Shown here: piece after piece, positions 17,995 to 29,461 of the stretch
Layout of the letters: the number at the start of each line of letters is the position of its first letter
Position numbering within the stretch: position 1 is the stretch's first letter
Assembly: GCF_030717845.1 (NCBI RefSeq)
Contig: NZ_JAUZVZ010000005.1
Span: 62,001-126,000 of the forward strand
Length of the DNA: 64,000 nt
From: Alkalimonas collagenimarina
GTDB taxonomy: Bacteria > Pseudomonadota > Gammaproteobacteria > Enterobacterales > Alteromonadaceae
Direction: 5' to 3'
Translations under genes and position numbers: made by a program
The notes under the pieces: generated by a model
The model's database searches: none
What the model was told of the DNA's origin: nothing
Seen by the model: only the letters and a program-made list of their open reading frames with translations

Positions 17995-19740
17995 ATGACA
18001 TATACATTCTTTGACTTTCTTCAGCTGGTCGGCTCGCTGGGTATTTTTATCTTCGGCATGAAAATATTCAGTGAAGGCTTGCAAAAAGTAGCGGGTCACC
18101 GCTTAAAGGGCATTTTAAGTGGTATGACCCGCAACCGGGTGACCGGAGTTGTCACTGGCTTTGCCACTACAGCGATTACCCAATCATCAACCACCACCAC
18201 GGTGATGGCGGTTAGTTTTGTTAATGCTGGCTTACTGACCTTTGTACAGTCAACCGGGGTGATCATGGGAGCCAATATTGGTACTACCATTACGGCCTGG
18301 ATGGTTGCTCTGTTTGGCTTTAAGTTTCAAATTACCCCTATCGCGTTAGCCCTTATTGGTATCTTTTTTGCTTTTTTGTTTTCCAAGAATAGCCGGCTAC
18401 GTAATATTGCTGAAGCCATGGTTGGCTTTGGTATTTTGTTTATTGGCCTGAATTTTATTAAAGACGCTGTGCCTGATATCAACACCAACCCGGAAATCTT
18501 TGCCTTTTTAGACGGCTTTACCGACTTTGGGTTTTGGTCGATGATTCTGTTTGTTGGGGTAGGGACATTACTAACATTATTGACCCAGTCATCATCTGCT
18601 GCCACGGCGATTACCCTGGTGATGTTGTTCCAGGGCTGGGTGTCTTTCCCGATTGCCGCAGCTATGATCCTGGGTGAAAATATTGGTACTACAGTCACGG
18701 CGAATATTGCAGCATTGGTGGGTAACGTGCATGCGAAGCGAGCCGCACGCTTTCACTTCTTCTTTAATATATTCGGTGTGATCTGGATGCTGATCCTTAT
18801 TTTCCCGATGCTGGCATTGGTCGATTTCGCGGTGCAGTATTTTACCCAGAATCCGATCTCGATCATGAGTGGCGATCCTGAATCACGGGCGAATGCGACT
18901 CTTGGTTTGTCCTTATTCCATACGGGCTTTAATGTATTGAATGTGATGATTATGTTTGCCTTTGTACCGTACCTGATTCGTTTCGTTGAATACATTCAAC
19001 CGGATCGCGGCGGTGATGACGACGAGTTTCACCTGCAGTACATCAGTGCCGGGGTGATGACGTCACCGGGTTTATCCGTGGCACAGGCACAAAAAGAGAT
19101 CCAGCAGTTTGCCAGTATTGTCGAAAAAATGCATGGTTCTGTGCATGAGCTGTTGTTTGACCCGACAGTGAACCGGGAAAAGCTGCTGGATAAAATCCAT
19201 AAATACGAAGAAGCTACTGATCAACTTGAAGTGGAGATTTCCGACTACCTGGTACGGATTAGTGAAAATACTAACCTCGAGCACTGGATGACCGAGCGTA
19301 TTCGTTTTATGCAAACCATGATCAACGATATGGAACGCATTGCGGATATTTATTACCAGATTTCGAAGCTAACCGAGCGGATGAAAGAAACTGACTCGGT
19401 GTGGCCTGAAGTTGCCAACCATGAAATGGTTGAAATGATGCAGACGCTGGGCTATGCCATTGATGCCATGAAAGTAAATGCATCGAGAGAGCCTTCGGAA
19501 GTGGTACTGAAAGACGCTATTGCATTGGAAAATGCGGTGGATAAATTACGCGATAAGTTCCGCGATAACCACTATCAACGGTTGGAAAATGGCGATTACA
19601 CCACCAGAGCCGGGGTGATTTTCATTGATATACTGAATCGCTTGGAACGGATTGGTGACCATGTGTTGAATGTTAATGAATCGGCAGCAGGTCGTCGTTT
19701 AAAAGCGATGCGTATTGATGGCATTAAAGGCCACAATTAA
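17995..19740 (+). CDS. Na+/phosphate cotransporter family protein with C-terminal PhoU-like domain
   Basis: Inner-membrane NptA/YjbB-type transporter (PF02690), 581 residues. Two inverted Na_Pi_cotrans repeats are visible, each with the QSSxx(T/A) signature: TQSSTTTTVMAVSF and TQSSSAATAITLVM, each followed by GxNIGTT. After about nine membrane helices a cytoplasmic PhoU-like helical domain (about 350-575) has NDMERIADIYYQISK and NRLERIGDHVLNVNE. ATG 17995 is chosen because the membrane protein begins there. Family members move phosphate in or out with Na+; YjbB in E. coli is reported to export. With two Pst systems nearby, low-affinity uptake or efflux for balance are both plausible. Confidence 0.93.
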   Translation: MTYTFFDFLQLVGSLGIFIFGMKIFSEGLQKVAGHRLKGILSGMTRNRVTGVVTGFATTAITQSSTTTTVMAVSFVNAGLLTFVQSTGVIMGANIGTTITAWMVALFGFKFQITPIALALIGIFFAFLFSKNSRLRNIAEAMVGFGILFIGLNFIKDAVPDINTNPEIFAFLDGFTDFGFWSMILFVGVGTLLTLLTQSSSAATAITLVMLFQGWVSFPIAAAMILGENIGTTVTANIAALVGNVHAKRAARFHFFFNIFGVIWMLILIFPMLALVDFAVQYFTQNPISIMSGDPESRANATLGLSLFHTGFNVLNVMIMFAFVPYLIRFVEYIQPDRGGDDDEFHLQYISAGVMTSPGLSVAQAQKEIQQFASIVEKMHGSVHELLFDPTVNREKLLDKIHKYEEATDQLEVEISDYLVRISENTNLEHWMTERIRFMQTMINDMERIADIYYQISKLTERMKETDSVWPEVANHEMVEMMQTLGYAIDAMKVNASREPSEVVLKDAIALENAVDKLRDKFRDNHYQRLENGDYTTRAGVIFIDILNRLERIGDHVLNVNESAAGRRLKAMRIDGIKGHN

Positions 19741-19757
19741 AGTCGTAAGAAAGACAT

Positions 19758-19791
19758 AAAAAAACGCCGCTGATTCCTCAGCGGCGTTTTT
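19758..19791. terminator. Bidirectional Rho-independent terminator
   Basis: An 11-bp stem AACGCCGCTGA / TCAGCGGCGTT with a TTCC loop, flanked by A-run and T-run, between the convergent cotransporter and protease genes; it can serve both. Confidence 0.93.
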
Positions 19792-19809
19792 GATCCAGAA
19801 AGTGGATGC

Positions 19810-22092
19810 TTACTCGTAGCTAACTTTCAATGTTAAGTTACTGACTGCCCGGAATGCATGCAGACCGATATGCCAGGTTCCTTCAGTTGGGTTGCTGAAA
19901 GTGCAGACTTCGTTATTACCATTGGTGGATGGTTTGCAATCATACTGGGTTGCAGTAGGTACGGCACCATGACGCACGTGCAAATCGGCATCACCACGGC
20001 CACCAGAAATTTCAACGACGAGGCTGCTTGCTCCTGCAGGCACATCGACACTGTAGTAATCCCAGTTACGACGAGCAATGCTGATATCATTCACGACATA
20101 ACCACCGGCATCTGGTTCATCTGGATCATCCGGGATGTCAGCTGCGGTGAAGCTACCAACGAGACTGACACCACTAAATGCGGTATAGCCATTGATCATC
20201 ACATGATAAGTTCCTTCCATTGGTGTTTCAAAGCTACAACTCTCTTCGTTGCCAAAGTTGAAAGGACGACAATCCCAATCACTCAGACTGGGCTCTGAGC
20301 CAAACTTGACATACAAATCTGCATCACCTGTACCGCCAGACATCACAAATGACAAGTCGCTGGAATCGGCAGGAACGTCAAGGGTAAAGAACAATTGCTC
20401 ACCGCTGTCGCCAGCCAGATCGGTCACTGGAACGTCATTTTCCAGCTCGACAGTGCCCGGAGGTGTTGGATCTGGATCTGGGTCGACCGGGTCGCCTGAG
20501 CCTTCACAGCCATGCGTGGTTAAGTAATCGAACGCATCTTTTGCCTGAACCAGACCCCAGCCATAGGAGGTATCGCGGCCCGGGGCACCTAAGTCCTCAG
20601 CTGAAGCACCCAAAGCAGAACGGATTTCATCGTTGCTACAATCAGGGAAGTGACTCCAGACCAGTGCTGCAACGCCTGCAACATGGGGGGATGCCATAGA
20701 GGTACCACTCATCAGGCCATAGTTGCTGGCTCCTGAAGTCAGGTCCGCTACATCGCCCAGTTGCCCCATCAGCACCTCACCTTCTTCTAGTGATAAACTG
20801 ACGGCTGGAATGGTGGTGGTTGGGTTGTCACCAAGAGTACCGCTAAAATTACCTGACTCGTTGTTGTAGATGATGGCCGCTAAACCACCACCGTCCTGGC
20901 AGGATTCTACTTTTTGTGCGAAAGCTACTTCACCGCGCTGAATTAAGCATACTTTGCCAACCATATCATCACAGGTCGTTAAGCCCAGACCGCAGCTGGC
21001 TATTTCAGCAGAAATGCTGCCTGAACCCGCGTTATCTAATGGGTTTGGATCAAAAACCACCCCATCGACCGACAGCATGGATTCCATGCCAGTCCCTTCA
21101 GGATAGGTGGAACGGACATCGACCCCTGGCCCGGCTAGTTCGACCTGTGCATTACGCTGCGAAAAACCAGCCAGAGTTTTGGTATCATCAACTGCAGCTA
21201 CGGAAATAACCGAATCATACGATGCTGGATACGACAACGAGGTATTGCCACCATTACCGGCAGCAGCCACCAATAAAACGCCAGAGTCGTAAATGCTTTG
21301 CATCGCATTGCTTTCAGCAACACTGGAACCGGCACCGCCCAAGCTCATATTCACCACAGTGGAACCGTTATCAGCACACACATTAATGGCGTTGACCAAA
21401 GAGGATGAATAGCCCCAGCCAGCAGCATTAAATACTTTTACGATATGCAGCTTTAACTCGCCATTTGGCAGTACACCGACAATCCCCACATCGTTATTCA
21501 ACGCGGCGATGGTACCTGCCACATGAGTACCATGCGGGCCGCCTGCTTCAAACCAGTTGCCGGTGCCAGGATCGTTGGTGCCAGTGATGTTGGCATCCAG
21601 AAAGTCTTCATGAGGTAAATCCAGCCCCGAGTCGATGACACAGACCGTTTGATTACTGGCAAACTGATCGGACACTTGATCGGCCTGAACCATGGTGTAG
21701 CCATAGGGCGTTTGCTGTGCCATAGGACGGCGGACTAAATCAGGCTCAATTAACTCAATCGTTGGATCTGCTTGCAGTCGTTTGTAGACTGCATCAGGCA
21801 ATTCAGCGGCGATAGCACGTTGTGGACCAAGAATTAATTTGGTTTTTGCACCCAGCCGTTCAAGTGCCCTGGCGGATAGTTGCAGAGCTGCTTGTTCGTG
21901 AGATTGACCTGGACGAAGTGACACATTGCTTTGCGCGAGTTGATCAGCTTTGTAATGAATAATGTAGCGATTGGAACTAGGCTCAGCAGAATCGGCTGCA
22001 AGTGCCACTACAGGAGTCGCCAATGCAGCGGAAACTGCCATGGCTATGAGACTATTTTTTGCAATAGCCAACGAGAAATGTGGTTTGGACAT
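19810..22092 (-). CDS. Secreted subtilisin-like serine protease (S8) with PA and two PPC domains
   Basis: Extracellular peptidase of 760 residues. Order: signal peptide (to about 33, LAA), inhibitor_I9-like propeptide (about 40-120), S8 catalytic domain with Asp154 (VIDSGLD), His187 (PHGTHVAG), oxyanion Asn280 and Ser465 (SGTSMASPHVAG). A protease-associated (PA) domain (about 340-450) is inserted between Asn and Ser. After a linker rich in Asp and Pro come two bacterial pre-peptidase C-terminal (PPC) domains, each with a GDADLY/HV core. Such proteases degrade exogenous protein for nutrition. GGGAGGGTGA is the ribosome site; a Fur-like site overlaps the leader. Monocistronic. Confidence 0.95.
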   Translation of the reverse strand: MSKPHFSLAIAKNSLIAMAVSAALATPVVALAADSAEPSSNRYIIHYKADQLAQSNVSLRPGQSHEQAALQLSARALERLGAKTKLILGPQRAIAAELPDAVYKRLQADPTIELIEPDLVRRPMAQQTPYGYTMVQADQVSDQFASNQTVCVIDSGLDLPHEDFLDANITGTNDPGTGNWFEAGGPHGTHVAGTIAALNNDVGIVGVLPNGELKLHIVKVFNAAGWGYSSSLVNAINVCADNGSTVVNMSLGGAGSSVAESNAMQSIYDSGVLLVAAAGNGGNTSLSYPASYDSVISVAAVDDTKTLAGFSQRNAQVELAGPGVDVRSTYPEGTGMESMLSVDGVVFDPNPLDNAGSGSISAEIASCGLGLTTCDDMVGKVCLIQRGEVAFAQKVESCQDGGGLAAIIYNNESGNFSGTLGDNPTTTIPAVSLSLEEGEVLMGQLGDVADLTSGASNYGLMSGTSMASPHVAGVAALVWSHFPDCSNDEIRSALGASAEDLGAPGRDTSYGWGLVQAKDAFDYLTTHGCEGSGDPVDPDPDPTPPGTVELENDVPVTDLAGDSGEQLFFTLDVPADSSDLSFVMSGGTGDADLYVKFGSEPSLSDWDCRPFNFGNEESCSFETPMEGTYHVMINGYTAFSGVSLVGSFTAADIPDDPDEPDAGGYVVNDISIARRNWDYYSVDVPAGASSLVVEISGGRGDADLHVRHGAVPTATQYDCKPSTNGNNEVCTFSNPTEGTWHIGLHAFRAVSNLTLKVSYE

Positions 22093-22461
22093 GAGTTCAC
22101 CCTCCCGAGGTGATTATTATCATTATGAGTAGTTAGCATGAAACAGACGGCTGAACAGCCTCAGCTAATCGATATCTAAAAGTTTATGGAAGCAATACTA
22201 ATGCAGAGCATTAACTTTCAATTTCGTTGCTAAGTTAACTTATAACAAGTAAACCTCATATTCAAATATAAATTTACAGTTGTGTTGTTTTGTTTCTTTT
22301 TATAACACAGAGAGCGTTATCAAAACCCTTGTCAGCCGTGAGGCTTATCTTTTGAGTACCTTTTATGGGGCAAATTGTTAATTTGCAATTGCAGTTCAAA
22401 CGCTGCGATTGGGAAGGAATCCTTGGTATACTGAAGAGCATAATGGATCTAAAAATCAGCA
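22093..22461. other. Divergent intergenic region between protease and oxyR
   Basis: 369 bp, AT-rich, no credible gene on either strand. It must hold the promoters of both flanking genes. A Fur-like site lies at the protease end; an AT-rich tract at 22200-22320 and a GC-containing stretch before oxyR show no other pattern I can name. Confidence 0.6.
22109..22127 (-). promoter_or_regulatory. Fur-box-like site before the protease gene
   Basis: On the minus strand CATAATGATAATAATCACC matches the 19-bp Fur consensus GATAATGATAATCATTATC at 15 of 19 positions, including 11 consecutive bases. It sits 17-35 bp upstream of the protease ATG, next to the ribosome site, where binding would block transcription. 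AT-richness makes chance matches possible. Confidence 0.4.
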
Positions 22462-23382
22462 ATGGTCACAGCTATGAAACGATTACCGAGCATTAAGCAA
22501 CTGCAATATTTATTGGCTTTGCATGAGCATCAGCACTTTGGCCGGGCGGCTGAAGCTTGTTATATTGGGCAGTCGACGCTGAGTGCCGCTATTGCCAATA
22601 TGGAAGATATTCTGCAAGCACAGTTACTGGAGCGTGATCATAAAACCTTTATTTTTACTCCCTTAGGCGAGGATGTGGTGCGCCAAGCGCGCTACATCAT
22701 TGAGCAATGCGAAGAGCTTAGCGTATTTGCCCAGAATCAGGGCCGACCGATGGCTGGTCCGTTTCGATTAGGTTGCATTCCTACGATTGCTCCTTTTGTA
22801 CTGAGTGACATCATGGCGGCCAGTCGCCAGCAGTTTCCGGAATTACAATTGTTGCTGCGCGAAGATACCAGCGATAATTCGTTGCATGCCTTAGCCGAAG
22901 GGCGACTTGATATGGTGTTGTTGGCACTGCCGTATGAAACCGGAACCTTTCATACCGAGGTATTAGCACAGGATCCATTTCAGCTGGTGCTGCACCGGGA
23001 TTGGTTTAATCAGGGCTTTGAGCAAGACATGGCCAAATGGCCCGATGAAAGTATTTTTTTGCTGGAGCGGGAGCATTGTCTGACCGGGCATGCGGTAAAA
23101 GCTTGTGAGCTTGAGGATAGTCGGAAGGTCAATCCGTTTTTTGCCACCAGCCTGCACACCTTAACGCAAATGGTTAATAGCAAGTTGGGCGTGACCTTTT
23201 TACCGCAGATGGCGATCAATTCCGGGTTATTGAATGCAACCGAACTGGTGTGTCAGGCGCCAGCAGCGGGCCAAGCCTGTCGCGATATTGGTGTGGCCTG
23301 GCGGCCCACATCCAGTAAGTTGCACAGCTATCGTTTACTGGCCGATCTCATTCGTCAGGTTTTGCAGGAAAAATGCCAGTAA
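22462..23382 (+). CDS. oxyR: Hydrogen peroxide-inducible regulator OxyR
   Basis: LysR-family redox sensor that activates peroxide-defence genes when two cysteines form a disulfide. The N-terminal winged helix (LPSIKQLQYLLALHEHQHFGRAAEAC) is OxyR-like. The effector domain keeps both redox cysteines, in EREHCLTGHAVKAC at 206 and 215, equal to Cys199 and Cys208 of E. coli, followed by ATSLHTLTQMV and GVTFLPQMA. ATG 22462 gives 306 residues; ATG 22474 (MKRLPS) gives 302 and fits the family slightly better. No peroxidase gene is adjacent. Confidence 0.93.
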   Translation: MVTAMKRLPSIKQLQYLLALHEHQHFGRAAEACYIGQSTLSAAIANMEDILQAQLLERDHKTFIFTPLGEDVVRQARYIIEQCEELSVFAQNQGRPMAGPFRLGCIPTIAPFVLSDIMAASRQQFPELQLLLREDTSDNSLHALAEGRLDMVLLALPYETGTFHTEVLAQDPFQLVLHRDWFNQGFEQDMAKWPDESIFLLEREHCLTGHAVKACELEDSRKVNPFFATSLHTLTQMVNSKLGVTFLPQMAINSGLLNATELVCQAPAAGQACRDIGVAWRPTSSKLHSYRLLADLIRQVLQEKCQ

Positions 23383-23477
23383 CTGCTTTTATCTTCTACG
23401 CGGCAGTCCTTTCTGCGGAAATATCTTGTTCTGCTGCCACGCTCTTATTAGACTAGCCGCCTTGTGTTGGAGGGGTT

Positions 23478-25732
<2,255 letters not shown>

Positions 25733-25756
25733 TAGAAGAATAGTTAAGGGGATCTT

Positions 25757-26095
25757 ATGAGTTTATTTATTTCAAATGCACACGCAACCGCTGGTGGTGC
25801 TTCACAATCTGGTGGTGGCTGGGATTTGATCATCATGCTACTGGCCTTTGGTTTGATCTTTTACTTCCTGATCTTCCGTCCTCAGGCGAAGCGGGTGAAA
25901 GAGCATAAAAACCTAATGAGTGCTTTAGGCAAAGGCGATGAAGTGTTAACGCAGGGTGGTTTAGTCGGCCGTATTACCAAAATTTCTGATGAAAAAGATT
26001 TTGTGGTGTTGGCAATTAATGAATCGACCGAAGTGACCGTGCAAAAAGGCTCTATTTCAGCCGTGTTGCCAAAAGGCACCTTAAAGTCGCTGTAA
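25757..26095 (+). CDS. yajC: Sec translocon accessory protein YajC
   Basis: A 112-residue inner-membrane protein with one transmembrane helix (about 23-42, LIIMLLAFGLIFYFLIFRPQ) and a small cytoplasmic domain (GDEVLTQGGLVGRITKI). Forms the SecDF-YajC subcomplex that assists SecYEG. Lies 24 bp after tgt and 46 bp before secD. Confidence 0.96.
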   Translation: MSLFISNAHATAGGASQSGGGWDLIIMLLAFGLIFYFLIFRPQAKRVKEHKNLMSALGKGDEVLTQGGLVGRITKISDEKDFVVLAINESTEVTVQKGSISAVLPKGTLKSL

Positions 26096-26141
26096 TAAAC
26101 CACGGTAATCTGTATTGCGGATTAAGCAAAAGGACAGTTGA

Positions 26142-27989
26142 GTGTTAAATCATAACCCACTATGGCGGTATCTGGTGGTGGTGCTGGTGCTGCTAGTCGG
26201 CACCCTCTACGCACTGCCCAATTTATACCCGGAAGACCCAGCCATCCAAGTCACAGCCACTCGGGGTGGCGATGTGCAGCAAGATAGTCTTGTGCTGCTC
26301 CAGCAACGCTTTGAAGCCGAGAACATTCCGTTAAAAGCCATTGAGCTACAAGACGGCCAGTTACTGGCACGTTTTAACAATACCGAAGATCAATTGCGTG
26401 CGCGTGAAGTGGTCAGCCGTGCTTTAGGTGGCAACTATGTCACAGCCTTAAATATGGCGGCAACCACGCCAGATTGGCTCGCCGCTATTGGAGCCAGCCC
26501 TATGAACTTAGGGCTTGACCTGCGTGGTGGTGTGCACTTTTTAATGGCCATCGATATGCAGACGGCTCTGGATACGCAACTGGAAGATCTGGCGCAAGTC
26601 TTTCGTGCCGATTTACGTGAAGCCCGTATTCGTTTTCGTGGTATTGATGCGGATACAGAGCGCGGCATAGTGACGCTGCAATTTCGCAACAGCGAAGACA
26701 CGGCAGCCGCACGCAGCCTGATTGGCCAAGATCGTGACATGGATATCAGCACTGGCCCGGTCGAGTTCAGCTTGCAAGTTGGTATGAGTGAAGCCCGTGT
26801 GGCTGAGATCCGCGAATACGCTTTGCAGCAAAACATCACCATTATCCGCAACCGTGTCAATGAAATTGGCGTGGCGGAGCCGATTGTACAACGTCAGGGC
26901 GAGCGCATTATTGTGCAACTGCCCGGGGTGCAAGACACGGCCCGCGCTAAAGAAATCCTTGGCGCAACAGCGACGCTGGAGTTTCGTTTGGTGGATGATA
27001 ATGTCGACTTAAACGATGCTTTGGCAGGGCGCGTGCCGCCAAGTGCTGAACTGTATTATGACCGTGATGGTCGCCCGGTGGTGTTGCAACGACGGGTGAT
27101 GTTGACCGGTGATCGCATTACTGGCGCCAATTCCAGCTTTGATGAATATGGCCGGCCACAGGTGAATATATCGCTGGATGCGCAGGGCGGTAATATGTTC
27201 TCCCAAGCTACCCGTGATGCCATTGGCCGAGGCATGGCAACGGTATTTATTGAGTTCAAACCAACCGAAGAAATTGGACCAGATGGCAACCCGGTGCTGG
27301 AAAAAATAGAAGAAGTCATCAACGTGGCTACCATTCAGGCACGGTTGGGGCGCAGTTTCCGCATTACCGGCATTAATAACCCGGGAGAGGCGCATAATTT
27401 AGCGCTGCAGTTGCGGGCTGGTGCCTTGTTGGCGCCGATTCAAATTATAGAAGAACGCACCATAGGCCCAAGCCTGGGGCGGGAAAACATTGAATTGGGG
27501 CAGACGGCTATTATGTATGGTCTGGTAGCGGTTCTTATCTTCATGGTGCTGTATTACCGCGGTTTTGGCTTGATTGCCAATGCAGCGCTGGTAGTCAATC
27601 TGGTGTTGATTGTTGGCGTGATGTCGATGATCCCGGGAGCAACGCTAACACTACCCGGTATGGCTGGTATCGTATTAACGGTTGGTATGGCCGTCGATGC
27701 CAACGTGCTTATTTTTGAGCGGATCCGTGAAGAGCTTCGGGATGGGCGAAGTGTGCAGCAAGCCATTCACCATGGTTATGATAAAGCACTATCCACCATT
27801 GCCGATGCCAATGTGACCACCTTAATTGCCGCACTTATTTTGTTTGGTGTGGGAACCGGGCCTATTAAAGGTTTTGCTGTGACCTTGATGATTGGTATTG
27901 TCACCTCGATGTTTACCGCCATTGTCGGTACGCGCTTGCTGGTCAATATGATTTGGGGTGGCCGCCGCGTGCAGTCACTACCGATATAA
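26142..27989 (+). CDS. secD: Protein translocase subunit SecD
   Basis: RND-type membrane subunit that uses proton motive force to complete export of preproteins. The 615-residue protein starts at GTG 26142 with AAAAGGACAG upstream. Visible are the first helix with [22 protein letters not shown], the signature [13 protein letters not shown], the large periplasmic P1 domain (about 60-440) and five C-terminal helices with [16 protein letters not shown]. Eleven bases separate it from secF. Confidence 0.97.
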   Translation: MLNHNPLWRYLVVVLVLLVGTLYALPNLYPEDPAIQVTATRGGDVQQDSLVLLQQRFEAENIPLKAIELQDGQLLARFNNTEDQLRAREVVSRALGGNYVTALNMAATTPDWLAAIGASPMNLGLDLRGGVHFLMAIDMQTALDTQLEDLAQVFRADLREARIRFRGIDADTERGIVTLQFRNSEDTAAARSLIGQDRDMDISTGPVEFSLQVGMSEARVAEIREYALQQNITIIRNRVNEIGVAEPIVQRQGERIIVQLPGVQDTARAKEILGATATLEFRLVDDNVDLNDALAGRVPPSAELYYDRDGRPVVLQRRVMLTGDRITGANSSFDEYGRPQVNISLDAQGGNMFSQATRDAIGRGMATVFIEFKPTEEIGPDGNPVLEKIEEVINVATIQARLGRSFRITGINNPGEAHNLALQLRAGALLAPIQIIEERTIGPSLGRENIELGQTAIMYGLVAVLIFMVLYYRGFGLIANAALVVNLVLIVGVMSMIPGATLTLPGMAGIVLTVGMAVDANVLIFERIREELRDGRSVQQAIHHGYDKALSTIADANVTTLIAALILFGVGTGPIKGFAVTLMIGIVTSMFTAIVGTRLLVNMIWGGRRVQSLPI

Positions 27990-27999
27990 GGAGCGCCTG

Positions 28000-28944
28000 A
28001 TGATAGGATTTAATTTTCAAACCACCATCAACTTCATGAAGCTAAAGATACCGGCTTTGATCTTGTCGAGTATTCTAATTGTGGCCTCACTGGGTTTAAT
28101 AACCACCAAAGGATTGAATTGGGGACTGGACTTTACCGGTGGTACCGTTATTGAAGTGGGTTATCAGCGCGATGCTGATCTATCTGCCATTCGCAGTGTC
28201 TTGGCTGATGAAGGCTTCCCTGATGCCGTGGTGCAGTACTTTGGTTCCAGTCAGGAAGTATTGATCCGCATTGGCCCAAGGGACGATATAGAGCAAGTCA
28301 CACTAGGGGAGCAAATTCTGAGTTTGCTGGATCAGCAAGATGCTGACACGGTGGACATGCGTCGTATCGAGTTTGTTGGCCCAAGCGTCGGGGCAGAGCT
28401 AAAAGAGCAGGGCGGTCTGGCAACCCTGGCAGCGCTGATCTGTATTATGATCTACGTCGCGTTTCGGTTCGAGTGGCGTTTTGCTCTTGGCGCGGTAGCC
28501 GCTTTGGCGCATGACGTGATCCTAACGGTTGGCTTATTCTCACTGCTTGGTCTGGAGTTTGATTTAACGGTACTGGCAGCGGTTTTGGCGGTGATCGGCT
28601 ACTCACTCAACGATACCATCGTGGTGTGTGACCGAATTCGCGAAGGCTTTTTGCGGATCCGTGAAAGCTCGCCGATTGAAGTGGTCAATGAATCACTGAC
28701 AGGTACCTTAAGCCGAACCTTTATTACCTCATTAACCACTATTCTGGTTTTGCTGGTTTTGTTTTTCAAAGGTGGCGCTTTAATTCATGGTTTTGCTACC
28801 GCACTGTTGTTTGGTGTGGTGATCGGGACCTATTCATCCGTGTACATCGCCAGCTCGACATCCCTGTTGCTGGGTATTAGTCGTGAAGACTTGATGCCAC
28901 CGCCGGTGGAGAAAGAAGGCGAAAATACTGAGCCCTTGATTTAA
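28000..28944 (+). CDS. secF: Protein translocase subunit SecF
   Basis: Partner of SecD, 314 residues with six membrane helices. The signature GLNWGLDFTGGTVIEV, and the conserved GYSLNDTIVVCDRIRE in the fourth helix region, identify it. AAGGAGCG precedes ATG 28000, which decides the start. A terminator follows directly, ending the queA-tgt-yajC-secDF transcript. Confidence 0.97.
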   Translation: MIGFNFQTTINFMKLKIPALILSSILIVASLGLITTKGLNWGLDFTGGTVIEVGYQRDADLSAIRSVLADEGFPDAVVQYFGSSQEVLIRIGPRDDIEQVTLGEQILSLLDQQDADTVDMRRIEFVGPSVGAELKEQGGLATLAALICIMIYVAFRFEWRFALGAVAALAHDVILTVGLFSLLGLEFDLTVLAAVLAVIGYSLNDTIVVCDRIREGFLRIRESSPIEVVNESLTGTLSRTFITSLTTILVLLVLFFKGGALIHGFATALLFGVVIGTYSSVYIASSTSLLLGISREDLMPPPVEKEGENTEPLI

Positions 28945-28961
28945 CCCGGTAGCAAACGCAC

Positions 28962-28991
28962 AATGCCAGTCACATGACTGGCATTTTTTTT
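28962..28991 (+). terminator. Rho-independent terminator after secF
   Basis: An almost uninterrupted palindrome AATGCCAGTCA/TGACTGGCATT followed by a run of eight T residues. Confidence 0.93.
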
Positions 28992-29012
28992 ACCAATATT
29001 TTGGAGCAAGCG

Positions 29013-29375
29013 ATGCAGCATTCACCCGCATTTTTAGCATTAGTGAACGCGGCGAAAGCCGACATCCGTGAGATCGAGATCCAAGGTTTGAAAGACCTGA
29101 ATACGCCCTATGTGTTGTTGGACACCCGCGAAGATCACGAGTGGCAAGCCGGGCATTTACCGAGCGCCATGCATCTTAGTAAAGGGATCATTGAACGAGA
29201 TATCGAACACACCGTGCAAGACAAACAGCAACCCATCATTCTGTATTGTGGAGGCGGTTTTCGTTCGGCATTGGCCGCGCAATCGTTGCAAAAAATGGGC
29301 TACCAGCAGGTGTATAGCTTAGCGGGCGGTTATAAAGCCTGGTGTGAAGCGGGGCTGCCGTTGGATAAGCCGTAG
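29013..29375 (+). CDS. Rhodanese-domain protein
   Basis: Single-domain sulfurtransferase of 120 residues. It has the CH2A-like VLLDTREDHEWQAGHLPSAMHLS, the active-site cysteine loop LYCGGGFRSA, and the end motif YSLAGGYKAWCEAGLPL. Start ATG 29013 has TTGGAGC upstream; an in-frame ATG at 28974 lies inside the terminator loop and is unlikely. No signal peptide, so probably cytoplasmic. Substrate unknown. Confidence 0.9.
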   Translation: MQHSPAFLALVNAAKADIREIEIQGLKDLNTPYVLLDTREDHEWQAGHLPSAMHLSKGIIERDIEHTVQDKQQPIILYCGGGFRSALAAQSLQKMGYQQVYSLAGGYKAWCEAGLPLDKP

Positions 29376-29415
29376 GCAAATTTGTTTTAAGATTGAATGA
29401 CCCTGAAAGCAAGGT

Positions 29416-29438
29416 GGCTGGTGTTACATACACCAGCC
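29416..29438. terminator. Hairpin between convergent rhodanese and suhB genes
   Basis: A 9-bp perfect stem GGCTGGTGT / ACACCAGCC with a 5-base loop. There is only a short ATTTT tail on the plus strand and none on the minus, so termination is likely but not certain. Confidence 0.45.
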
Positions 29439-29461
29439 CCGATTTTCAAGTATCGAATGTC

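Noticed and set aside
17771-17998. 75-residue frame between phoU2 and the Na+/phosphate carrier
   Set aside because: It begins inside the phoU2 terminator and runs into the carrier start; no homology seen and no credible ribosome site.
22274-22462. 62-residue minus-strand frame in the protease-oxyR gap
   Set aside because: Lys/Ile-rich AT-driven translation without ribosome site or family match; more likely random.
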